12,489 nucleotides of DNA from an uncultured Fretibacterium sp. (GTDB lineage: Bacteria; Synergistota; Synergistia; Synergistales; Aminobacteriaceae), in contig NZ_CALIAA010000194.1 in NCBI RefSeq assembly GCF_938040765.1, positions 1 to 12,489 of the forward strand, read 5' to 3'. The notes below the pieces were generated by a model that searched no databases, had not been told where the DNA came from, and saw only the letters and a program-made list of their open reading frames with translations. A program made the position numbers and the translations under genes. Shown here one piece after another: positions 6,986 to 12,489 of this stretch. The first letter of the stretch is position 1; each line of letters starts with the position of its first letter.

Positions 6986-7787
6986 CCGCGAGCTTATTCT
7001 GCGCACGTTGAGCGGCGCCGTCATCGTCCTGGGGATCATCGGCGGCATCTACCTGGGGGGGACGGCCTGGCTCTGCGTCGTGGCCACGCTCGCCCTCATC
7101 TCGCAGGGGGAATATTACCGCCTGCTCGGCAAGCGGCTGAGGCTCTCGCGCGGAATCGGCTACATCTGCTCCCTGGCCGTGCTCCTCTCGGCCGTCGAGG
7201 GGAGCCGGCCGGTCTCGATCGCCCTGATCCTCTCCCTGAGCACCTATGCCATCTTCATGGTCGAGATCCTGCGCCGCCAGACGACGGGGCAGAGCTTCGT
7301 GGTCGGGAACGTGGGGGGGACCATGTCCGGGGTGCTCTTCATCGTTATGCCCTGGACCTGCATCCTCCTGCTGCGGAGCCTCCCCACGGGGAACCTCGTT
7401 CTCGTGTCCCTCTTTGCCAGTACGTGGGGCTGCGACGTCATGGCCTACCTGATCGGCGCGCGGTGGGGACGGAACAGGCTCTGCGAGCACATCAGCCCAA
7501 AGAAGACCTGGGAGGGCTTCATCGGCGGCTTCCTGGGCAGCTTCCTGATGGTCGCCATCGTCATCTACGTCCTGGAGCAGCCGCCCTATCCCCTTTTCCT
7601 GATCGGCCTGGTCTGCGGGCTCGCCGGCCAGATGGGGGACCTGGCCGAGTCCCTCCTCAAGCGGGAGCTCGGCGAGAAGGACTCGGGCCGTCTCATCCCC
7701 GGACACGGGGGGGCCCTGGACCGCTTCGACAGCATCCTGATCAACGGGCTCCTGACCTACCTGCTCTTCGGGATCGTCCTGACGTGA
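6966..7787 (+). CDS. cdsA: Phosphatidate cytidylyltransferase (CDP-diacylglycerol synthase)
   Basis: A membrane enzyme making CDP-diacylglycerol from phosphatidic acid and CTP, the branch point to the cell's phospholipids. The 273 residues include about seven or eight hydrophobic segments. The family signature lies at 229-255: it starts SLLKRELGEKDSGRLIPG, then HGGALDRFD, matching the PROSITE-type pattern with Lys-Arg, Lys-Asp and Asp-Arg-Phe-Asp at the expected spacing. Upstream the loop ISPKKTWEGFIGG is also characteristic. ATG 6966 is preferred: GGGAGAGG at 6954-6961 precedes it and the first transmembrane segment begins soon after, while an ATG at 6936 lies deep inside uppS. The stop TGA shares its A with the dxr start. 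The gene sits between uppS and dxr, as in many bacterial genomes. Confidence 0.95.
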   Translation: MAGSNPSRELILRTLSGAVIVLGIIGGIYLGGTAWLCVVATLALISQGEYYRLLGKRLRLSRGIGYICSLAVLLSAVEGSRPVSIALILSLSTYAIFMVEILRRQTTGQSFVVGNVGGTMSGVLFIVMPWTCILLLRSLPTGNLVLVSLFASTWGCDVMAYLIGARWGRNRLCEHISPKKTWEGFIGGFLGSFLMVAIVIYVLEQPPYPLFLIGLVCGLAGQMGDLAESLLKRELGEKDSGRLIPGHGGALDRFDSILINGLLTYLLFGIVLT

Positions 7788-8944
7788 TGGGGCCGGGACG
7801 GAAGCGGATTGCGGTCATCGGGGCGACGGGCAGCGTGGGGTCGTCCGTCCTGGATGTGTGCCGCGCCCACCCCGACGCGCTCGAGGTCCGTGCCCTCGCC
7901 GCGCGGTCGCCCTCCGAAAAACTGATGGCGCTGGCGGCGGAGTTCGGTGTTACAATGCTCTGCGTCCACGACGCGCCGCCCGGTTTGGGTCCGGAGGAAC
8001 CGGGGGCAAAAAAGCTCCGGGGCCCCGGGGGCCTGATTGCCGTGGCGGAGGACCCGTCGGTGGACCACGTGGTCTTCGCGTCCTCCGGGACCGCGGCCAT
8101 CCCGGCCCTGCAAGCCGCCCTGCGTGCGGGGAAGGAGGTCTCCCTGGCGAACAAGGAGAGCATCGTCGTCGCGGGGCCGTGGGTGATGCCCCTGGTACGG
8201 ACGAGGGATCAGCTGCGTCCTCTGGACAGCGAGCACAACGCGGTGTGGCAGTGCCTGCATGGCGAGTCCGCCCCCGTGCGGCGTGTCCTCCTGACGGCCT
8301 CGGGCGGCCCCTTTCGGACCTGGACGGCGTCGGAGCTGGAGACGGTCACGCCCGATATGGCGCTCCGCCATCCCGTATGGTCCATGGGCCCGAAGATCAC
8401 GGTCGACAGCGCCACCCTGATGAACAAGGGGATCGAGCTGATCGAGGCGATGATGCTCTTCAGCCTGGAGCCCCATCAGGTGGACGCCGTGGTCTCTCCG
8501 GGGTCCTTCGTTCATGCCCTTGCGGAGTTCGAGGACGGCAGCGTCAAGATGCTCGCCGGGGCGCCGGACATGCGGCTTCCGGCATCGTCCTGCCTCTTCT
8601 GGCCGGAGCGCCGTTTCCCTTGCGGGGGACTTGAACGGCCCGTGGTTGCCCCCCGCACGATTGCCTTCGAGGATCCGGACCCGGAGCGCTTCCCCGCCCT
8701 GAGGCTGGCGCGGGAGGCGATGGAGCGAAAGGGGCCGTTCCCCGCCGTGCTGGTCGGGGCGGACGAGGTGGCCGTGGAGCGCTTCCTCTCGGGGCGACTG
8801 GGGTTTACGGCTATCGCACGGGCCGTGGAGGAGACGATGGAGGCCTGTTCGCTGCCGCCGCCCAAGTCCCTCGAGGACGCACTCGCGGCCCTGGAATGGG
8901 CCCGTCGGCACTGCGCCGCCGTCTGCAACTCGTGGGAGGCGTGA
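7787..8944 (+). CDS. dxr: 1-deoxy-D-xylulose-5-phosphate reductoisomerase
   Basis: Dxr converts 1-deoxyxylulose-5-phosphate to 2-C-methylerythritol-4-phosphate with NADPH, the first committed step of the MEP isoprenoid pathway and the fosmidomycin target. The 385 residues contain the NADPH loop GATGSVG (12-18), LANKES (120-125), DSEHNAVWQCL with metal ligands Asp147 and Glu149, TASGGPFR, HPVWSMGPK with His195, and VDSATLMNKGIE with Asn213, Lys214 and the third metal ligand Glu217. His150 and His243 are also retained. Two normally strong motifs differ: the segment usually HPQS reads SPGS (237-240), and the C-terminal AANE-type motif reads GADE. The stretch after MRLP is also diverged. Core catalysis should nonetheless be possible. 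Start ATG 7787 shares a base with the cdsA stop (TGATG). A hairpin-rich gap of 97 bases follows before rseP. Confidence 0.94.
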   Translation: MGPGRKRIAVIGATGSVGSSVLDVCRAHPDALEVRALAARSPSEKLMALAAEFGVTMLCVHDAPPGLGPEEPGAKKLRGPGGLIAVAEDPSVDHVVFASSGTAAIPALQAALRAGKEVSLANKESIVVAGPWVMPLVRTRDQLRPLDSEHNAVWQCLHGESAPVRRVLLTASGGPFRTWTASELETVTPDMALRHPVWSMGPKITVDSATLMNKGIELIEAMMLFSLEPHQVDAVVSPGSFVHALAEFEDGSVKMLAGAPDMRLPASSCLFWPERRFPCGGLERPVVAPRTIAFEDPDPERFPALRLAREAMERKGPFPAVLVGADEVAVERFLSGRLGFTAIARAVEETMEACSLPPPKSLEDALAALEWARRHCAAVCNSWEA

Positions 8945-8969
8945 AGGGGCCGCGGACGAATACCGAATG

Positions 8970-9015
8970 GGATTCCCAAGGGACGAGTCCCTTGGGTGGG
9001 TCCAGGGAAGTTTTT
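8970..9015 (+). promoter_or_regulatory. Overlapping hairpins resembling an attenuator between dxr and rseP
   Basis: Two mutually exclusive stem-loops can be drawn. The first is perfect: CCCAAGGGA (8975-8983) pairs with TCCCTTGGG (8988-8996) around a four-base loop. The second reuses the same 3' arm: TCCCTTGG (8988-8995) pairs with CCAGGGA (9002-9008), with one bulged T, and after AG comes TTTTTA (9011-9016), the layout of a short intrinsic terminator. Formation of the first would block the second. An extra GGA/TCC pairing (8970-8972 with 9001-9003) could stabilise the first. No ligand-binding aptamer or leader peptide is recognisable, so regulation is inference, and the five-T tract is short. 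The rseP ribosome site AAGGAGG (9024-9030) lies outside both stems. Confidence 0.45.
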
Positions 9016-9041
9016 AGGGAAGCAAGGAGGAAATCGATTCG

Positions 9042-10103
9042 ATGCTGACAAGTATCATTGCGTTCATAATCGTCATCGCCATCTGCGTGCTGGTCCACGA
9101 GTACGGGCACTACATCACGGCGCGCCTTCTGGGCGTCCAGGTACACGAGTTCGCCTTCGGCATGGGGCCGGTAGTGAAACAGATCGAGCAGAGGGCCGGG
9201 CAGGATGGGAGGCCCCGGATGCTCTGGTCCTGGCGTCTTTTCCCGGTCGGCGGCTTCTGCCGGCTGGCCGGAATGGGGGAGGAGTCCGACGGGGAGGCGG
9301 TGCTTCCGGGCATGGGGTTCAACGAGCAGTCCGCCTGGAAGCGTTTCTTCATCCTCTTGGACGGGGCCCTCTTCAACGTTCTGCTGGCCTTCCTGCTGAC
9401 GGCGGTCTTCCTCTGCGGGCATGGGGTCATGAACATGGAGGACACGAGGATCGGGACCCTGATGGAGGGGTTCCCCGCGCAGCGGGCGGGCCTCGAGGTC
9501 GGGGACCGCGTCGTGGCGGTGAACGGCAGGTCCGTCGCCCATTGGCGTGAGATGTCCGAGGCGCTGAGGGAGGCTGCGGTCAAGGGGGATGTCCGCCTCG
9601 AGGTCCAGCGCGGCGACCGTACCCTGACCGTGACGACGCCCATCCCCGACAACGCGGAGTATGGGCACCCCATGCTGGGGGTCACACCCGCGCTTCTGCG
9701 CTATTCCCCCGGGCAGGCTTTGCAGAATGCCGCAGGGTACACATGGAGGATGTCGAAGCTCATGCTCAAGGGGGTCTGGGACTGGGTGACGCAGCGCCAG
9801 GAGGTCGACGTCACCGGCCCCATCGGCATCGCCTCGATGTCCGGGCGGGCCATGAGGGAGGGGCTCTGGAGCTTCGTGACGTTCCTGGCCCTGATCAGCC
9901 TGAACCTGGGGCTGCTCAACCTCTTCCCCATCCCCGCCCTCGACGGAGGGCGCATCCTCTTCGTCCTGCTGGAGATGGTGTTCCGCCGCCGGCTTCCGGA
10001 GCGCGTGGAGAACTGGATCCACATGACGGGCTTTGCCCTGCTGATCGCCCTGATGATCTTCGTCACCTGGCAGGACGTCTACAACCTCTTCTGGACGCGA
10101 TGA
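9042..10103 (+). CDS. rseP: RIP-type site-2 protease, single PDZ domain (RseP/RasP family)
   Basis: An intramembrane zinc metalloprotease of family M50B, which cuts transmembrane segments of regulatory substrates such as anti-sigma factors and clears leftover signal peptides. The 353 residues begin with a transmembrane helix carrying the zinc motif HEYGH (19-23). A conserved FAFGMGP and FPVGGFCRLAGM segment follows, then one PDZ domain at about 137-205 (GFPAQRAGLEVGDRVVAVNG). Near the C-terminus lies NLFPIPALDGG (293-303), in which Asp301 is the third zinc ligand. At 353 residues with one PDZ it is shorter than two-PDZ E. coli RseP (450), as is common outside Proteobacteria. Start ATG 9042 follows AAGGAGG at 9024-9030. 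The stop overlaps the ispG start (ATGA). No cognate anti-sigma factor gene appears in the window, so its substrate is unknown. Confidence 0.94.
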   Translation: MLTSIIAFIIVIAICVLVHEYGHYITARLLGVQVHEFAFGMGPVVKQIEQRAGQDGRPRMLWSWRLFPVGGFCRLAGMGEESDGEAVLPGMGFNEQSAWKRFFILLDGALFNVLLAFLLTAVFLCGHGVMNMEDTRIGTLMEGFPAQRAGLEVGDRVVAVNGRSVAHWREMSEALREAAVKGDVRLEVQRGDRTLTVTTPIPDNAEYGHPMLGVTPALLRYSPGQALQNAAGYTWRMSKLMLKGVWDWVTQRQEVDVTGPIGIASMSGRAMREGLWSFVTFLALISLNLGLLNLFPIPALDGGRILFVLLEMVFRRRLPERVENWIHMTGFALLIALMIFVTWQDVYNLFWTR

Positions 10104-11167
10104 GGCGTCAGGTCCGGATAGGGCCCCTGACGGTCGGGGGCGGGGCCCCGGTTCGGGTGGAGAGCATGCTGAAGGCCCCCCTGTCCGATCGCGGGGCCTG
10201 TCTGGACCAGTGCCGGAGCCTCCTCGAGGAGGGGTGCGAGCTGGCCCGTGTGGCCCTGCCGACGGCGGCCGACGCGGAAGGGCTGGCCTGGCTGCTTCCG
10301 CGGACCGAGCTGCCCCTCATGGCGGACATCCATTTCGACCCCGCTCTGGCCCTGGCGGCGATGGACGCGGGGTGTCGGAGCATCCGCATCAACCCCGGGA
10401 ACATGCCGCTGGGGCGTCTGAACGAGATGATACGGATCGCGAAGGATACGGGCGTCGTCATCCGCATCGGAGCCAACGGGGGGTCCCTCTCGGGGCGGCA
10501 GCTCGAGGAGGCGGGGGGGGACCGCGCCGCGGCGCTCTTTCTGGCCGTCCGCGAGCAGGCGGAGCTGTTGCTGGAGAACGGGTTCGAGGATATCATCCTC
10601 TCGGCGAAGTCCTCCTCCGTCCCCGAGACGGTGCGGGCTAACCTCCTGATTGCCCGGGCGTATCCCGATTTCCCCCTGCACGTCGGCCTGACGGAGGCCG
10701 GTCCCGGCGACGGCGGGATCGTCAAGAGCACGGCCGGCATTGCCTCACTGCTGGCGCAGGGCGTCGGGGACACGCTGCGCGTGTCGCTGACCGACAGGCC
10801 GGAGCGTGAGGTGCGGGTGGGGTACGAGATCCTGAAGGCGCTCCATCTGCGTTCGCGGGGGGTGAACCTGGTGTCGTGCCCGACCTGCGGCCGCAGGCGC
10901 GCGGACGTCATGCGCCTCGTGGCGCTCATCGAGCCGATGCTGAAGGACCTGCCCGACGGGACGAGCGTGGCGGTCATGGGGTGCGAGGTCAACGGCCCCA
11001 AGGAGGCGAAACACGCCCGGCTGGGAATTGCCGGGACCCCGGCCGGCGCGGTCCTGTTCCGGGAGGGGCGGGTGGTCGGCGAATATCCCTTCGAGGAGCT
11101 GCCGGAGGTCCTGCCGCGCTTCTTCCGGGAAGCGGACCCGAACGGCCCCGGCGAACCGGGCGAATGA
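10100..11167 (+). CDS. ispG: 4-hydroxy-3-methylbut-2-enyl diphosphate synthase (IspG/GcpE)
   Basis: The penultimate MEP-pathway enzyme: a [4Fe-4S] protein that reductively converts methylerythritol cyclodiphosphate to HMBPP. The 355 residues have the TIM-barrel part with ADIHFDPALAL, IRINPGN (95-101), IRIGANGGSLSG, HVGLTEAG and GDTLRVSLT, then the cluster domain: Cys260 and Cys263 (SCPTCG), Cys295 (MGCEVNGP) and Glu302 as the fourth ligand. Two variations stand out. The N-terminal motif usually VQSMTNT reads VESMLKA, and VNGPGEA reads VNGPKEA. The last residues are a poorly conserved, proline/glycine-rich tail. The start lies in the rseP stop (ATGA, 10100-10103). Dxr and IspG in the same run with UppS ties precursor supply to lipid carrier synthesis. 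Confidence 0.95.
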   Translation: MRRQVRIGPLTVGGGAPVRVESMLKAPLSDRGACLDQCRSLLEEGCELARVALPTAADAEGLAWLLPRTELPLMADIHFDPALALAAMDAGCRSIRINPGNMPLGRLNEMIRIAKDTGVVIRIGANGGSLSGRQLEEAGGDRAAALFLAVREQAELLLENGFEDIILSAKSSSVPETVRANLLIARAYPDFPLHVGLTEAGPGDGGIVKSTAGIASLLAQGVGDTLRVSLTDRPEREVRVGYEILKALHLRSRGVNLVSCPTCGRRRADVMRLVALIEPMLKDLPDGTSVAVMGCEVNGPKEAKHARLGIAGTPAGAVLFREGRVVGEYPFEELPEVLPRFFREADPNGPGEPGE

Positions 11168-11189
11168 CGGACCCGCCGCGGGGCGGGGC

Positions 11190-11216
11190 ATCGGGACCGT
11201 ACATAAAACGGCCGAT
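11190..11216 (+). other. Stem-loop in the ispG-argF gap
   Basis: ATCGG (11190-11194) and CCGT (11197-11200) pair with ACGG (11208-11211) and CCGAT (11212-11216): nine base pairs with a two-base GA bulge and a seven-base ACATAAA loop. Immediately upstream a second small stem, CCCGCC (11172-11177) with GGCGGG (11182-11187), is possible. Neither is followed by a T-run, so they are not intrinsic terminators. They could act in mRNA processing or in the argF leader. No clear ARG box or -35/-10 pair is visible in the 82-base gap. Confidence 0.35.
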
Positions 11217-11249
11217 ATGGGGAGACATTGGAAAAAGGGGGAACGTGGC

Positions 11250-12194
11250 ATGCCGGTCAATCTCAAGGGAAGAAGTTTTTTGACTCTGATGGATTTTACG
11301 CCCGAGGAAATCGCCTATCTGCTGAGCCTTTCGGCGGACCTCAAGGCGAAGAAACGCGCCGGAATCCGGGGCTGCGCCCTGGCGGGGAAGAACGTGGCGC
11401 TTCTTTTCGAGAAGGCCTCGACGCGTACCCGGTGCGCCTTCACGGTCGCCTGCATCGACGAGGGGGGGCACCCCGAGTTTCTGGGCAAGAACGACATTCA
11501 CCTCGGTGGCAAGGAGGACGTGAAGGACACGGCCCGGGTGCTGGGACGGATGTTCGACGGCATCGAGTTCCGGGGGTTTCGGCAGAGCATGGTCGAGGAG
11601 CTGGCCCGGTGGGCCGGGGTCCCCGTGTGGAACGGCCTGACGGACGTCGACCATCCCACGCAGGTCCTGGCCGATTTTCTCACGCTTCAGGAGAACTTCG
11701 GTCGCCTCGAGGGCCTGAACCTCACCTATGTGGGCGATGGCCGCAACAACATGGCGAATGCCCTCATGATCGGCAGCTCTAAGATGGGGGTCAACTTTAC
11801 CATCGGGTCCCCGAGGGAGCTCTTCCCCGACCCCGAGCTGGTGGAGCGGTGCAGGGCGGTCGCGCAGCGAAGCGGCGCGGAGATCCGAATCATCGACGAC
11901 CCCCGGAAGGCCGTCGAGGGGGCCGATGCCGTCTACACCGACGTCTGGGTCTCGATGGGCGAGGAGGCGCAGAAGGAGACGCGCGTCCGGCTGCTGACCC
12001 CATGGCAGGTCAACGGGGACCTGATGAGGGCGACCGGCAGGGAGAGGACGATCTTCCTGCATTGCCTGCCGGCGGTGAAGGGCTGCGAGGTCACGGAGGA
12101 GGTCTTCGAGTCCTCCTGTTCCAAGGTGTTCGACGAGGCCGAAAATCGGATGCACACCATCAAGGCCGTGATGGTCGCAACCATCGGCGCGTAG
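11250..12194 (+). CDS. argF: Ornithine carbamoyltransferase
   Basis: Catalyses carbamoyl phosphate + ornithine to citrulline in arginine synthesis, or the reverse in arginine breakdown. The 314 residues carry the carbamoyl-phosphate loop STRTR (57-61), GRMFDGIEFRGF, NGLTDVDHPTQ with HPTQ at 135-138, DVWVSMGEE (ornithine-binding SMG loop, 235-237) and FLHCLPA with HCLP at 271-274. The wording of several segments (LMDFTPEEI, KDTARVLGRM, DGIEFRGF) looks closer to E. coli ArgF/ArgI and catabolic ArcB than to Bacillus ArgF, so a catabolic arcB role is a real alternative; many Synergistota live on amino acids. No arcA, arcC, argG or argH is adjacent to settle it. Start ATG 11250 follows the G-rich AAAGGGGGAA at 11234-11243 and gives the standard N-terminus; longer upstream reading has no family support. 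Confidence 0.93.
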   Translation: MPVNLKGRSFLTLMDFTPEEIAYLLSLSADLKAKKRAGIRGCALAGKNVALLFEKASTRTRCAFTVACIDEGGHPEFLGKNDIHLGGKEDVKDTARVLGRMFDGIEFRGFRQSMVEELARWAGVPVWNGLTDVDHPTQVLADFLTLQENFGRLEGLNLTYVGDGRNNMANALMIGSSKMGVNFTIGSPRELFPDPELVERCRAVAQRSGAEIRIIDDPRKAVEGADAVYTDVWVSMGEEAQKETRVRLLTPWQVNGDLMRATGRERTIFLHCLPAVKGCEVTEEVFESSCSKVFDEAENRMHTIKAVMVATIGA

Positions 12195-12208
12195 GGGAGG
12201 TGGGAAGA

Positions 12209-12388
12209 ATGTCGGAGAAACGGACCTTTCGGTGTGCCTCCTGTTCCCATGTCTTCGAGCAGGAGGGAGGGGCGCTTCGCTGTCCCGAGTGTCGGGGCAA
12301 GACCCTGATTCTGCTGGAGGGAGCGCCCCTCAGGGGCTCCAAGGGATGCGGCGGGAGCTGCGGAAGCTGTTCCTGCGGCTGCCATTAG
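12209..12388 (+). CDS. Small zinc-ribbon protein with cysteine-rich tail
   Basis: A 59-residue protein. Its first half is a zinc ribbon: Cys9-x-x-Cys12 and Cys25-x-x-Cys28 in FRCASCSHVFEQ and LRCPECRG, resembling FmdB-type or rubredoxin-like ribbons. The last third is glycine/serine/cysteine-rich, GCGGSCGSCSCGCH, with five cysteines (47, 51, 54, 56, 58) and a final histidine, which could bind another metal ion or cluster. No catalytic motif, signal peptide or membrane segment is present. Start ATG 12209 has AGGGGAGG at 12193-12200 at ideal spacing, and the gene begins 14 bases after the argF stop, so the two are probably co-transcribed. Its stop TAG (12386-12388) lies in the left arm of the inverted repeat that follows. 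Function is not known; metal binding is inferred from the cysteine pattern. Confidence 0.8.
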   Translation: MSEKRTFRCASCSHVFEQEGGALRCPECRGKTLILLEGAPLRGSKGCGGSCGSCSCGCH

Positions 12389-12475
12389 GGAAGCGCTGAT
12401 TAAAACAAAAACGTATATTTTGCCAAAGTTGAATATGCAAAACATCTATAGGCAAAATTCTCCAGAGCTTCCCTA
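12386..12475. repeat. AT-rich 90-bp element with nested inverted repeats (MITE-like)
   Basis: The outer arms TAGGGAAGCGCTG (12386-12398) and CAGAGCTTCCCTA (12463-12475) are complementary at 12 of 13 positions. An inner perfect pair, ATTTTGCC (12417-12424) and GGCAAAAT (12451-12458), flanks a 26-base centre. The interior is far more AT-rich than the genes before it. With TA at each outer edge, a GGGAAGC...GCTTCCC element between TA duplications would fit a miniature transposable element. No T-run follows on either strand, so an intrinsic terminator is less likely, though the structure could still stop or stabilise transcripts. No transposase is present. Family unknown. Confidence 0.5.
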
Positions 12476-12489
12476 GATTAACATGGGGG
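12476..12489. other. Right window edge, nothing identifiable
   Basis: Fourteen bases after the inverted repeat. They hold an ATG at 12483 with only four bases behind it, too little to judge. Confidence 0.3.

Noticed and set aside
9014..9023. TTAGGGAAGC before rseP identical to the left edge of the terminal inverted-repeat element (12385-12394)
   Set aside because: No matching right arm near 9014, and ten-base matches between two places are expected by chance in a window of this size.
12386..12475. Intrinsic terminator at the end of the last gene
   Set aside because: The outer arms are separated by 64 bases and no T-run follows on either strand, so the MITE-like reading was preferred.
12435..12476. 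13-codon reading frame inside the AT-rich inverted repeat
   Set aside because: No ribosome binding site and it runs through the right repeat arm; explained by chance.

Overview
This window is a single-strand (+) run of twelve densely packed genes from a high-GC bacterium. My best guess is a high-GC member of the Synergistota. That rests on gene content and order (rpiB-upp fusion, WecA/WecB next to MurA, an uppS-cdsA-dxr-rseP-ispG block, a clostridial-type P-loop/Asp23 protein) and is inference; a high-GC Firmicutes relative is not excluded. I found no frameshift or broken gene, no tRNA or rRNA, no CRISPR array and no transposase.

Layout. (1) Positions 1-157 are a non-coding leader, less GC-rich than the rest, with a candidate promoter just before the first gene. 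(2) Positions 158-3360 hold an RpiB-Upp fusion (ribose-5-phosphate isomerase B joined to uracil phosphoribosyltransferase), a short WecA/TagO-type polyprenyl-phosphate sugar-1-phosphate transferase with a TTG start, and WecB (UDP-GlcNAc 2-epimerase). (3) Positions 3357-5596 hold MurA and an uncharacterised protein with an N-terminal P-loop and a C-terminal Asp23/Gls24-like domain. (4) Positions 5616-11167 hold a type-4 iron-sulfur uracil-DNA glycosylase and the widespread envelope/isoprenoid block uppS, cdsA, dxr, rseP, ispG. (5) Positions 11250-12388 hold an ornithine carbamoyltransferase and a 59-residue cysteine-rich zinc-ribbon protein. (6) Positions 12386-12475 are an AT-rich segment with nested inverted repeats.

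How the genes fit together. Dxr and IspG belong to the MEP isoprenoid pathway. UppS turns its products into undecaprenyl diphosphate, and WecA uses the monophosphate form as lipid carrier. WecA, WecB and MurA all use UDP-GlcNAc, whose uridylate can come from Upp by salvage. CdsA makes CDP-diacylglycerol and RseP is a membrane protease. So most of the window supports envelope construction. Several junctions (wecB/murA, murA/P-loop gene, udg/uppS, uppS/cdsA, cdsA/dxr, rseP/ispG) overlap by 1-20 bases, which suggests operon transcription and translational coupling. The main breaks are wecA-wecB (82 nt), dxr-rseP (97 nt, with competing hairpins resembling an attenuator) and ispG-argF (82 nt, with a stem-loop).

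The least conventional items are the RpiB-Upp fusion, the P-loop/Asp23 protein with its four-copy 15-bp repeat, the overlapping hairpins before rseP, and the inverted-repeat element whose left end supplies the stop codon of the last gene.
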